DNA from: Tectiglobus sp965223355
GTDB taxonomy: Bacteria > Pseudomonadota > Alphaproteobacteria > Rhizobiales > Hyphomicrobiaceae
Direction of reading: 5' to 3'
DNA length: 64,000 bases
Assembly (NCBI GenBank): GCA_965223355.1
Contig: CBDCWE010000003.1
Location: 62,001 to 126,000 of the forward strand
Part shown: positions 43,014 to 51,041 of the stretch, in pieces
Numbering within the stretch: position 1 is the stretch's first letter
Layout: each line of letters opens with the position of its first letter
Program-made: the position numbers and the translations under genes
The notes under the pieces: generated by a model
The model's database searches: none
Told to the model about the DNA's origin: nothing
Seen by the model: the letters and a program-made list of their open reading frames with translations, nothing else

Positions 43014-43556
43014 TCACTTGACTTCCCAGAACCAAATCTCCTTGGACTTGGCATAGTTCGAATAGTAGCCGAGCCAGGAAAACCACTCCATCAGCCATTT
43101 GGCAGACGAGCGATAGCCGTTCCAAACGTCGATATGATCGCCGGTCGGACGGCCGGGTTGATCGGTGCCGCGGTGCCAGTAGTCTTGGATGTAAATGATG
43201 CCGGTTCGCCCAAACAGCCGAGGATAGAACTGGGCCGGGCCGTCGCCGGTGATGCGTTCAGTCGGCCCGAAACCGTCGATGCGGGACCTGTGAATGGCGT
43301 TGCCCAGTTCTTCTGCCCTGATGAAATGCATGTCCGATTTGGGATGAACACCGCACGTGGTCCCGGTGATCTGACCTGGCGCAACTCCGGCGCGTTTGAG
43401 CGCTACGCCCATGCGGATGGCGCACTGATTGGGAAATGTCGGAAAGCCTTTGCGTATGGTGCCACCATAGTGCGGGCCCGATTTCGGCGAAATGCATGGC
43501 GTTTGGACGCTTTGATTGATCGGGTGGCCATACCAAAGATCGTGAAACGCAACCAT
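43014..43556 (-). CDS. Tae4-like peptidoglycan amidase (type VI effector family)
   Basis: From ATG 43556 the product has 180 residues with the Tae4 (T6SS_amidase_4) plan: N-terminal FHDLWYGHPINQSVQTPC, the catalytic Cys45 in NQCAIRMGVALKRAGV, a Cys-containing loop, HFIRAEELGNAI, the strand GIIYIQDYW, and the catalytic His141 with Asp143 in GDHIDVWNG. Tae4 enzymes are NlpC/P60-like and cut the D-Glu-mDAP bond of peptidoglycan. No signal peptide, no type VI secretion genes and no Tai4-like immunity gene are visible nearby. The ribosome site is weak and an upstream TTG at 43592 is in frame. It may be an orphan effector or a housekeeping/phage-type hydrolase. Confidence 0.82.
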   Translation of the reverse strand: MVAFHDLWYGHPINQSVQTPCISPKSGPHYGGTIRKGFPTFPNQCAIRMGVALKRAGVAPGQITGTTCGVHPKSDMHFIRAEELGNAIHRSRIDGFGPTERITGDGPAQFYPRLFGRTGIIYIQDYWHRGTDQPGRPTGDHIDVWNGYRSSAKWLMEWFSWLGYYSNYAKSKEIWFWEVK

Positions 43557-43688
43557 CGCATGTGTCTCGCTGTAACAAGGACGCAATAACAACCATCCAG
43601 TCCTGGCGGCGAATTATACCTGCAGGGCCGGGCGCTTTCCAGCACCGGCGCATTTTCACGCGCGCGGCGGGCAAAAAGGCGACACCGG

Positions 43689-43736
43689 CACGGCGCCACA
43701 ATGGCACAGCGCCACGATGGCATGACGCCACGACGT
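43689..43736. repeat. 16-bp tandem repeat, three copies
   Basis: CACGGCGCCACAATGG, CACAGCGCCACGATGG and CATGACGCCACGACGT, between the rarA stop and the Tae4-like start. Confidence 0.85.
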
Positions 43737-43743
43737 TAACATG

Positions 43744-45051
43744 TCAGGTTTGTCGGCGCCTTTTCCAGTAGGCCAGGCGCTGGCGAATGTCGCGTTCAAA
43801 ACCCCGATCAGGTGGATCGTAGAACTGCTCACGGCGCATCGCTTCGGGGAAGTAGTTCTGGCCCGAAAAGCCGTCCGGGGCGTTGTGATCGTAATCATAG
43901 CCCGCGCCATAGCCGTGCTCGGCCATCAGCTTCGTGGGCGCGTTCAGAATGTGCTTTGGTGGCATCAGGCTGCCATTGTCCTTGGCCGCCCGGGTTGCGG
44001 CCTTGAAGGCGACATAGGCGGCGTTGGATTTCGGTGCCGTGGCCAGATAGATGGTCGCCTGGGCCAGTGCTAACTCACCTTCCGGGGAGCCGAGAAAGTC
44101 GTACGTGTCCTTGGCTGCAAGCGCTTGGCCAACCGCGTGCGGGTCGGCCAGGCCGATGTCCTCGATCGCCATGCGCACAAGCCGCCGCGCGATGAACAAC
44201 CGGTCCTCACCGCCCTCGAGCATGCGCGCCAACCAGTAGAGCGCCGCATCCGGATCGGACCCACGGACGGACTTATGTAGCGCCGAGATCAAGTTGTAGT
44301 GGCCATCGCGACCCTTGTCGTAGACCGGCGCGCGACGGTGCACCAGACCAATCAGCGCGTCGGTATCGAAGACGGCCGGCGCCGCGCTCGACGACGACGA
44401 TGCGAAAACCTCTTCAGCGAGATTGAGCATCGCGCGCCCGTCACCGTCGGCCATGGCGATCAGCTGCCGCCGCGCGGCGGCCTCCAGCGGCAGGGCACGG
44501 CCTTCGTGTGCTTCGGCGCGGGCCAGAAGACTTTCCAGCGCGGCCTGGTCCAATCGCTCAAGGACGAGCACCGAGGCACGCGAAAGCAGGGCGGCGTTCA
44601 GTTCAAACGACGGGTTTTCGGTCGTCGCACCGACAACCGTGATGGTGCCGTCTTCCATGTGCGGCAGAAAACCGTCCTGCTGGGCGCGATTGAAGCGGTG
44701 GATCTCGTCAATGAACAGCAGCGTGCCGCGGCCGGCCTCACGTCGCGCTTTGGCACGCTCGAACGCCTTGCGCAACTCCTGCACGCCGGAAAAGATTGCT
44801 GAGAGCTGCTCGAACTCCAGCGCCGTCTCATGCGCCAGCAGCCGCGCGATGGTGGTCTTGCCAGCGCCGGGCGGGCCCCACAGGATCAGGGACGGCAATC
44901 GACCGGTTGACAGCATCCGCGTCAAGGTCCCGTCGGGGCCGACAAGCGCGTCCTGACCGACGACCTCGGCCAGCGTCTTCGGTCGCAAGCGGTCGGCCAG
45001 CGGGCGCGGTGCGCCGTCATCGAGCCCGGCAGCTTCAAAGAGATTGGTCAC
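43744..45051 (-). CDS. rarA: Replication-associated recombination protein A (AAA ATPase)
   Basis: Also called MgsA; acts at stalled forks with SSB and polymerase. About 435 residues from the GTG at 45051 (VTNLFEAAGLD), which overlaps the TGA of the upstream gene as GTGA, so it is translationally coupled; the frame is open to 45075. Walker A is GPPGAGKTTIARLLA, Walker B is LLFIDEIHRFNRAQQ, sensor 1 is VVGATTENPSFE. The C-terminal tetramerisation domain contains LHKSVRGSDPDAALYWLARM and LMPPKHILNAP. This gene often follows the ribosomal/degQ region in alphaproteobacteria. Confidence 0.96.
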   Translation of the reverse strand: MTNLFEAAGLDDGAPRPLADRLRPKTLAEVVGQDALVGPDGTLTRMLSTGRLPSLILWGPPGAGKTTIARLLAHETALEFEQLSAIFSGVQELRKAFERAKARREAGRGTLLFIDEIHRFNRAQQDGFLPHMEDGTITVVGATTENPSFELNAALLSRASVLVLERLDQAALESLLARAEAHEGRALPLEAAARRQLIAMADGDGRAMLNLAEEVFASSSSSAAPAVFDTDALIGLVHRRAPVYDKGRDGHYNLISALHKSVRGSDPDAALYWLARMLEGGEDRLFIARRLVRMAIEDIGLADPHAVGQALAAKDTYDFLGSPEGELALAQATIYLATAPKSNAAYVAFKAATRAAKDNGSLMPPKHILNAPTKLMAEHGYGAGYDYDHNAPDGFSGQNYFPEAMRREQFYDPPDRGFERDIRQRLAYWKRRRQT

Positions 45052-45527
45052 CGCCAGGCCTCGCGCAATCGCCAACCGGAAAACAGCACTGCACCAACAA
45101 GCCCAACAACGAGGCCGGTGAGGCCCACAATAACAGCATTGCGCAATTCCGCCATCCGAGCCTCGGCGTCCTCGGCCACGACCGGGTAGCGGGCCGCATC
45201 GCCGGCGAGGTAGCGGATCTTGGCGGACGGCACCAGCAGCACGCCATCGGCAATGATCCTATCGGCATAAGCGCTGGTGATCGGAACCTGTTCCGCGCGA
45301 AGGACCACGCCGTCCTCGGTCTTCCAGGCGAGATTGATTTCGAACGTCGACCCGGCCTTGCGGGCAAATGACTGCGCCCGCTCGATAACGGCGACGGCGG
45401 AACGGCCGTTGATCATCACCTCGTCAAGGTGTGCATACCGCATCCACGACAGCGCGCCCATGGCTGCACCGGCGGCGGCCATTGCCAGACACAGCCATGC
45501 CAGATAACGGCGGAACCATTTGAGCAC
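45048..45527 (-). CDS. Two-helix membrane protein, DUF3592-like
   Basis: 159 residues from GTG 45527 (CAGGGAG upstream). One membrane helix near each end (about 6-28 and 130-150) encloses a soluble domain with RSAVAVIERAQSFARKAGST and YLAGDAARYPVVAE, which resembles DUF3592 proteins. The frame is open further upstream but passes into degQ on the same strand, so the GTG is the sensible start. Its TGA overlaps the rarA start. Function is unknown; it lies between degQ and rarA and is probably co-transcribed with both. Confidence 0.7.
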   Translation of the reverse strand: MLKWFRRYLAWLCLAMAAAGAAMGALSWMRYAHLDEVMINGRSAVAVIERAQSFARKAGSTFEINLAWKTEDGVVLRAEQVPITSAYADRIIADGVLLVPSAKIRYLAGDAARYPVVAEDAEARMAELRNAVIVGLTGLVVGLVGAVLFSGWRLREAWR

Positions 45528-45546
45528 GACTGTCTCCCTGCGGCAG

Positions 45547-46980
45547 CTAACCTGGAACTTCCACCCGCAGAATACGCCGCCCACGGCGAATGGCAATGAA
45601 CCAGACGCGCCGGCTAACACCGAGCGCGCGCACCAGCTGGTCAAGCGAGCGCACCTTGTCGGATCCAAGTTGGATGAGAACGTCGCCGCGGCGAAAGCCG
45701 ATACTGGCAGCGATTGACCGCGGGTCGACATTGAGGATTGCAACACCGCTGTCGATGTCGCCGGCAAGCGCCAGTTCCTCGACGATCGCCGGCACCAGAT
45801 TGGCCATTTGGGTGCCGTCAAAGGGATGCTCACCCTTGAGCTTGCGAATATCATCGGGTCCGGGCTTCGGCGCGCCCCGAAGGCGAAGATCGATGGTGCG
45901 TCGCCGCCCCCGCCGCCAGACCTCAAGCTTGGCGGTGCTGCCGATCCCGCGCGTGGTCAAACGATAGAGGGCCGCGCGCGCATCGCTGACCGCACGCGCA
46001 TCGATCGCCACAACAACATCACCGACCCGCAAACCGGCCGTTGCCGCCGGCCCGCGGCTCTGAAGCGTTGCGACCACGGCGCCGGCAACGCGCTCCAGAC
46101 CGAGACCGTCGGCGATTTCGCGCGTGACGGTTTCCAACTTGGCACCCAACCAGGGCCGCTCGATTTTGCGGCCGGACTTGGCGCTATCGACATAGAGCCT
46201 GACCAGGTTCGACGGGATCGCAAAGCCAATGCCGAGAGAGCCGCCCGTGCGCGAATAGATCGCGGTGTTGATGCCGACCAGGCGGCCGTTCATGTCAACC
46301 AAGGCACCGCCTGAGTTACCGGGATTGATGGCCGCGTCGGTTTGGATGAAGACCTGCGCATCCGAGCGCCCGAGGCCGGTCCGCGCCAAGGCCGAGACAA
46401 TGCCGCTTGTCACGGTTTGGCCGACACCGAACGGATTGCCGATCGCCACAACCAGATCGCCGACTTCAAGGGCATCGGAGTCCTCAAACTCCAGAAACGG
46501 CAAATTGGGGCTGCCGCCGTTGACCTGCAGCACGGCGATATCGGTTTTGTCGTCCCGGAGCACGACTTTGGCGTCAAACTCGCGCTTGTCGGCCAACACC
46601 ACCCGGATCTCGGCTTCGCCCCGGCTCTTGATGACGTGGGCGTTGGTCACGACCAATCCGGAGCGCGACACGATCACGCCGGAGCCCAGCGAGTTTTGCG
46701 TTCGATTTCGCGGCAGGCCGAACCGGCGGCCGAAAAACTCGCGAAAGAACGGGTCGCTCATGAACGGCGAGTCGACCACCCGCCGGGTCGTGCGCACATA
46801 GACGTTGACAACAGCCGGAGCCGCACGTTTGACGATCGGCGCGAACGAATAGCGCAACTGCACCTGCGATTGCGGCACCAGGCGCTGGGCCTGGGCCGGC
46901 GCGATGAGCGAAACGATCATCGCGACCGTGGCGATCGCGGTGACATGGCCAATGTCAGTCGACAGTCGATGAAACACCAT
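45547..46980 (-). CDS. degQ: Periplasmic serine protease, Do/DegQ type
   Basis: A 477-residue HtrA-family protease/chaperone. Signal peptide to about residue 31 (VSLIAPAQAQ). The trypsin-like domain has the catalytic triad His in VTNAHVIKS (about 113), Asp in DDKTDIAVLQV (about 145) and Ser in INPGNSGGALVD (about 223). Two PDZ domains follow (WLGAKLETVTRE from about 280 and VPAIVEELALAGDI onward). GGAGAA lies before the ATG. It sits after rplQ, a usual place in Rhizobiales. Whether it is DegP-, DegQ- or DegS-like in role cannot be told. Confidence 0.95.
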   Translation of the reverse strand: MVFHRLSTDIGHVTAIATVAMIVSLIAPAQAQRLVPQSQVQLRYSFAPIVKRAAPAVVNVYVRTTRRVVDSPFMSDPFFREFFGRRFGLPRNRTQNSLGSGVIVSRSGLVVTNAHVIKSRGEAEIRVVLADKREFDAKVVLRDDKTDIAVLQVNGGSPNLPFLEFEDSDALEVGDLVVAIGNPFGVGQTVTSGIVSALARTGLGRSDAQVFIQTDAAINPGNSGGALVDMNGRLVGINTAIYSRTGGSLGIGFAIPSNLVRLYVDSAKSGRKIERPWLGAKLETVTREIADGLGLERVAGAVVATLQSRGPAATAGLRVGDVVVAIDARAVSDARAALYRLTTRGIGSTAKLEVWRRGRRRTIDLRLRGAPKPGPDDIRKLKGEHPFDGTQMANLVPAIVEELALAGDIDSGVAILNVDPRSIAASIGFRRGDVLIQLGSDKVRSLDQLVRALGVSRRVWFIAIRRGRRILRVEVPG

Positions 46981-47143
46981 CAGTTCTCCAACAATCGGTG
47001 TGCATTGCGGTTGATGTTTGCGGGTTTCGCGCAGCGGTTGCGGCGGGCGGCGGCCCGTGATCGACGCAAAAAAAGCGCCAAGCCGCAGCCTGACGCTCCC
47101 ACATAATCGTCGCCGGTCTGCAGCAGAGCCGCCGCCGCGATTG

Positions 47144-47575
47144 CTATCCGGTGGCCGCCTCTTCGTCGGCTCTTTCCGCTGCGACGCGGGCCTTGTCCTC
47201 GGCGCCTTTGACGTCGGGATCGCGGTCGACGAGCTCGATCACTGCACGCGGGGCCGAGTCGCCATAGCGGAAACCGGCTTTCAGGACCCGGGTGTAGCCG
47301 CCGTTGCGGTCCTGGTAGCGCGGGCCGAGCGTATCAAACAATTTCTTGACCATCTTTTCATCGCGTAAGCGTGCGGCAGCCAGCCGGCGGGCGCTGAGAT
47401 CGCCCTTTTTGGCGAGCGTGATGTACTTGTCCATGACGCGGCGCAGGTCCTTTGCCTTGGCCAGTGTCGTCACGATCTGCTCATGCTTAATGAGTGCCGC
47501 CGCCATATTCGAGAACATCGCCTGGCGATGGCCGGAATCGCGGCTAAAGCGGCGACCTTGTTTTCTGTGTCTCAT
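47144..47575 (-). CDS. rplQ: 50S ribosomal protein L17
   Basis: 143 residues; RHRKQGRRFSRDSGHRQAMF at the N-terminus and IVTTLAKAKDLRRVMDKYIT are family signatures. L17 is placed near the peptide exit on the 50S. The C-terminal 20 residues are an acidic Ala/Glu-rich extension. It is the last ribosomal gene of the alpha operon, separated from rpoA by a family A repeat, so it may be less strongly expressed than rpoA or processed apart. Confidence 0.97.
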   Translation of the reverse strand: MRHRKQGRRFSRDSGHRQAMFSNMAAALIKHEQIVTTLAKAKDLRRVMDKYITLAKKGDLSARRLAAARLRDEKMVKKLFDTLGPRYQDRNGGYTRVLKAGFRYGDSAPRAVIELVDRDPDVKGAEDKARVAAERADEEAATG

Positions 47576-47689
47576 AGCTATGACCCTTGTGGTTGTTTTG
47601 CGGGGAGGTTCTGCTGCCTCACCTCGCTGATGACAGCGGCCGGCCCGGGTCCCGCCGGTTAGGGCGGACTAGTCCCGGTGGCCGACCCG

Positions 47690-47828
47690 TTAGATCATCG
47701 TGCTTTAAGTTGGAACCGCTATTGCGGTTTCAACTTAAAGCACAAAGATGATCGCCACTTTAGAGGCGAACAACTTTCTGCCTTTATTCGGGATCGTTCC
47801 GATTCCGAATAAAGGCAGGTTGCTCTAG
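47690..47828 (+). repeat. Family A element, full copy at the rpoA stop codon (A7)
   Basis: TTAGATCATCGTGC, half A, linker with CGCCACTTTAGAGGCG (itself a small stem), then half B ending GGTTGCTCTAG. The CTA of the final CTAG (47825-47827) is, on the minus strand, the TAG stop of rpoA. Transcripts crossing from rpoA to rplQ would fold into two long hairpins here. Confidence 0.95.
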
Positions 47829-48850
47829 TACTGGTCTTCGAAGCGCTTTGCCAGCTCTTCGATGTTGTCCGGCGGCCAGTTCTGCACCTCCATACCAAGA
47901 TGGAGACCCATTGTCGCCAGAACTTCTTTGATTTCGTTGAGCGACTTGCGGCCGAAGTTCGGCGTGCGCAGCATTTCCGCTTCGCTCTTCTGGATCAGAT
48001 CGCCAATGTAGACGATGTTGTCGTTCTTCAGGCAGTTGGCCGACCGCACCGACAGTTCGAGTTCGTCGACCTTCTTGAGCAGGGCGGCGTTGAACGACAG
48101 CTCCGGATGCTGCTGTTCGACTTCCGGCTTCTTCGGCTCTTCGAAGTTGATGAAAATCGCAAGCTGATCCTGCAGGATCCGGGCGGCCAGCGCCACGGAA
48201 TCCTCGGCCCGGATCGAGCCGTCGGTCTCGACCGTCAGCGTCAGCTTGTCGTAATCGAGGATCTGACCCTCACGGGTGTTGTCAACCTTGTAGGACACCT
48301 TCTTGACGGGGCTGTACAGACTGTCGACCGGGATCAGTCCAATCGGCGCATCTTCGGGACGATTGCGCTCGGCTGGCACATAGCCCTTGCCGATGTCCAC
48401 CGTGAATTCCATGCGAACCGACGCGCCCTGATCGAGATGGCAAATCACATGCTCGGGGTTCAGAATTTCAACCTCTGAACTGGTCTCGATATCGGCGGCC
48501 GTCGCAGCGCCCGGGCCCTCCTTTTTCAGGACCATGCGCTTGATGCCTTCGGAATGGACGCGCAGCGCAATGTCTTTGATGTTGAGGATGATGTTGGTGA
48601 CATCTTCGCGCACACCCGGGATCGAAGAAAACTCGTGCAGCACGCCGTCGATCTGCACGGTCTTGATCGCCGCACCTTGCAACGACGACAGCAGAACGCG
48701 ACGCAAGGCATTGCCCAACGTCATGCCGAACCCGCGCTCGAGCGGTTCGGCAACAACCGTTGCAATGCGCTCGCGGTCACGACCCTGTTCGACACCGAGT
48801 TTGTTCGGCTTGATCAGGTCTTGCCAGTTCTTTTGGAGAACGTTCATCAC
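47825..48850 (-). CDS. rpoA: RNA polymerase alpha subunit
   Basis: 341 residues. N-terminal dimerisation domain with GMTLGNALRRVLLSSLQGAA and YVPAERNRPEDAPIG; a linker; and the C-terminal promoter-contact domain with LELSVRSANCLKNDNIVYIG and RTPNFGRKSLNEIKEVL. The product ends AKRFEDQY and its TAG stop is supplied by the end of family A copy A7, so the last residues are worth comparing with relatives. A 400-base repeat-filled gap separates it from rpsK, so an extra promoter for rpoA there is possible. Confidence 0.98.
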   Translation of the reverse strand: MMNVLQKNWQDLIKPNKLGVEQGRDRERIATVVAEPLERGFGMTLGNALRRVLLSSLQGAAIKTVQIDGVLHEFSSIPGVREDVTNIILNIKDIALRVHSEGIKRMVLKKEGPGAATAADIETSSEVEILNPEHVICHLDQGASVRMEFTVDIGKGYVPAERNRPEDAPIGLIPVDSLYSPVKKVSYKVDNTREGQILDYDKLTLTVETDGSIRAEDSVALAARILQDQLAIFINFEEPKKPEVEQQHPELSFNAALLKKVDELELSVRSANCLKNDNIVYIGDLIQKSEAEMLRTPNFGRKSLNEIKEVLATMGLHLGMEVQNWPPDNIEELAKRFEDQY

Positions 48851-49037
48851 ATCAGGCCTCGTCTACTAAGGAGATCCACCCGCCTTCCGCCCGATCCATG
48901 GCCGGGCGCGGCCGTCTCCTGGGTTCCGTCGGATGGCCCGGGGCAATCGATCTTGCCAGGGCCGATGACGCTAGTGTTCCCAATCCGACGGATGCTACCG
49001 ATCCGTCTCCACCGGAAAACTAGGCCAACCTTTGGTT

Positions 49038-49104
49038 TGTGTTCTGGAGCAACAGGCGCTTGACGAGTTCCACCCGGGAGCCAAGCGTTTGATCCAGAAC
49101 ACTA
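49038..49104. repeat. TGTTCTGG inverted-repeat module (C1)
   Basis: TGTTCTGGAGCAACAGGCGCTT near 49039 and its imperfect reverse complement AAGCGTTTGATCCAGAACA near 49083-49101 enclose GACGAGTTCCACCCGGG. It ends in the CTAG that starts family A copy A8. A relative lies at 52743. Confidence 0.65.
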
Positions 49105-49240
49105 GATCGTCGTGCTTTAAGTTGGAACCGCTATTGCGGTTCCAACTTAAAGCACAAAGATGATCGCCACTTTAGAGGCGAGCAACTTTGTGCCTTTATT
49201 CCGGATCGTTCCGATTTCGAATAAAGGCAGGTTACTCTAG
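49102..49240 (+). repeat. Family A element, full copy between rpsK and rpoA (A8)
   Basis: CTAGATCGTCGTGC, half A with perfect arms, the CGCCACTTTAGAGGCG linker, half B with small changes (TATTCCGG; GATTTCGAATA) and the end GGTTACTCTAG. The rpsK stop codon is 12 bases beyond. Confidence 0.93.
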
Positions 49241-49251
49241 GAAATCGGCGA

Positions 49252-49647
49252 TCAGACCCGGCGGCGCTTGCGCGGGCGGCAACCGTTGTGCGGGATCGGC
49301 GTCACGTCACGGATGGCCGTGATCTGGAAGCCGGCGGCCTGCAAAGCGCGCAACGCTGATTCACGGCCGGAACCGGGCCCGCAAACCTCGACTTCAAGCA
49401 CTTTCATGCCGTGATCGGCGGCCTTGCGGCCGGCATCTTCTGCTGCCATCTGCGCTGCGAACGGGGTCGATTTGCGCGATCCCTTAAAGCCCATCGCGCC
49501 GGACGACGACCACGAAATGGCGTTGCCCTGTGCATCCGTGATGGTGATCATCGTATTGTTGAAGCTGGCATTGACATGCGCAACTCCGGAACTGATATTC
49601 TTGCGCTCGCGGCGGCGGACTTTGCCGCGCTGCTGATCTCTTGCCAT
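49252..49647 (-). CDS. rpsK: 30S ribosomal protein S11
   Basis: 131 residues with the S11 core VAHVNASFNNTMITITDAQG, WSSSGAMGFKGSRKSTPFAA and the C-terminal DVTPIPHNGCRPRKRRRV. It sits on the platform of the 30S next to S6/S18. It lies 112 bases after rpsM, same strand. Confidence 0.98.
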   Translation of the reverse strand: MARDQQRGKVRRRERKNISSGVAHVNASFNNTMITITDAQGNAISWSSSGAMGFKGSRKSTPFAAQMAAEDAGRKAADHGMKVLEVEVCGPGSGRESALRALQAAGFQITAIRDVTPIPHNGCRPRKRRRV

Positions 49648-49759
49648 TGTGGTTGTTACTCTCGCCGTTGATTGGTTTCAGGCAGATCCCGACCCGCACT
49701 GCGATGCGGTCGATGCGCACTCCAAACGGCGCACCACGCGGCCAAGATCTGCGAGTTGC

Positions 49760-50137
49760 TTAGCGGGTCGCCTTTTTCTTGCCGGCAATCGGCCTTGCCG
49801 GGCCCTTGCGGGTGCGCGCATTGGTGTGGGTTCGCTGTCCGCGAACCGGCAGATTGCGACGATGGCGCAAGCCGCGGTAGCAGCCCAGGTCCATCAGCCG
49901 TTTGATGTTCATGCCGGTGTCCCGACGCAGATCACCCTCGACCATGTAGTCGCGGTCGATGGCTTCGCGGATCTGCAGAACCTCGGTATCCGACAACTCG
50001 TTGACGCGGCGGGCTTCCGGCACGCCGACCTTTTCGCAAATTTCTTTCGCGAACTTGGGGCCAATGCCGTGGATGTACTGCAGCGAGATCACAACTCGCT
50101 TTTGCGTCGGAATATTAACGCCTGCGATACGGGCCAA
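49760..50137 (-). CDS. rpsM: 30S ribosomal protein S13
   Basis: 125 residues; ARIAGVNIPTQKRVVISLQY at the N-terminus and CYRGLRHRRNLPVRGQRTHT near the end are diagnostic. It contacts the 50S and the P-site tRNA. The tail is Lys/Arg-rich (RPIAGKKKATR). First ribosomal gene after adk, across a 325-base gap. Confidence 0.98.
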   Translation of the reverse strand: MARIAGVNIPTQKRVVISLQYIHGIGPKFAKEICEKVGVPEARRVNELSDTEVLQIREAIDRDYMVEGDLRRDTGMNIKRLMDLGCYRGLRHRRNLPVRGQRTHTNARTRKGPARPIAGKKKATR

Positions 50138-50462
50138 TTCAGGTCTCCTGATCAGATAACGATGCCGAGCGTGCCTGATAAGGAGCGCCCAACGCGTGCT
50201 ATAGCCGGCGGGGTCGAACCGGCTGGCTCAAGCCGGCGCGGTCGTGTTGCAGTGGCAGGTCCCACTTTGCCTGCCACGTCATCGAAACGCCAATGGCCCA
50301 ACGATTTGCCAGCCTCCCTCACGCAGGAGGCAGCGAACATTGGGTGCGTCATGAAAACGCAGTGTTGTACCTTCGCCGATCCGCCGCGTCAATGCCGTTT
50401 GACCGCGGCAAGCCGCCACGATGGCGCTACCGCCGCAGCTTGGCCCGAGCGATGATGATCGA
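50138..50462. other. Gap between adk and rpsM
   Basis: 325 bases without a gene. Only small GC-rich stems are seen, such as AACCGGCT and AAGCCGGC near 50217-50238, none with a T-run. A promoter for the rpsM-rpsK-rpoA-rplQ part would fit here. Confidence 0.45.
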
Positions 50463-51041
50463 TCAGCCGAGGACCCTGTCGATCTCGGCCGAAACCTCCG
50501 CGATCGAACGCATACCGTCGACGGTTTGGAGGCGGCCTGAGCGCGCATAGTAGCGCGACACCGGCGCCGTTTGCTCGCGGTAGGCCACCAGACGCTGCTT
50601 GAAAGCCTCGGGGTTGTCGTCCTTGCGGACGTCCCGACCGGCCGCCTTGGCCTCCTCGGCGCGTTTGGCGATGCGGGCCAGCAGCGCATCCTCATCGACG
50701 ACGATCTCGATCACGACGTCGAGCTGCATGCCCTTCTGCTGCAGTAGCCCATCGAGCGCTTCCGCCTGCGGAACAGTACGCGGGAAACCGTCGAGAATGA
50801 AACCGTTGGAGCAGTCCGGCTCGTCGATCCGGTCGGAGACGATACCGACAACGATGTCGTCGCTGACCAGGCCGCCGGCATCCATGACGGCCTTGGCCTG
50901 CAGCCCGACCGGTGTTGCCGCCGCAACCGCGGCGCGCAGCATGTCGCCGGTCGACAATTGCACGATGCCCCGCGTCTCGACGATACGCTCGGCCTGAGTT
51001 CCCTTGCCGGCCCCGGGTGGACCGAGCAAAATGATCTTCAT
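50463..51041 (-). CDS. adk: Adenylate kinase, short-LID form
   Basis: Interconverts ATP, ADP and AMP. 192 residues: P-loop GPPGAGKGTQAERI, AMP-binding STGDMLRAAVA, GFILDGFPRTVPQAEAL, and a LID segment reduced to a few residues with no Cys4 zinc site, as usual in alphaproteobacteria. ATG 51041 overlaps the secY TGA by 4 bases (ATGA), so it is translationally coupled to secY. Confidence 0.97.
   Translation of the reverse strand: MKIILLGPPGAGKGTQAERIVETRGIVQLSTGDMLRAAVAAATPVGLQAKAVMDAGGLVSDDIVVGIVSDRIDEPDCSNGFILDGFPRTVPQAEALDGLLQQKGMQLDVVIEIVVDEDALLARIAKRAEEAKAAGRDVRKDDNPEAFKQRLVAYREQTAPVSRYYARSGRLQTVDGMRSIAEVSAEIDRVLG

Larger units (their letters stand above)
48851..49251. other. Repeat-filled gap between rpsK and rpoA
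   Basis: 401 bases inside what is normally a tightly packed operon. It holds family A copy A8 and, touching it, the TGTTCTGG module C1. Bases 48881-49035 show no gene. Confidence 0.7.
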
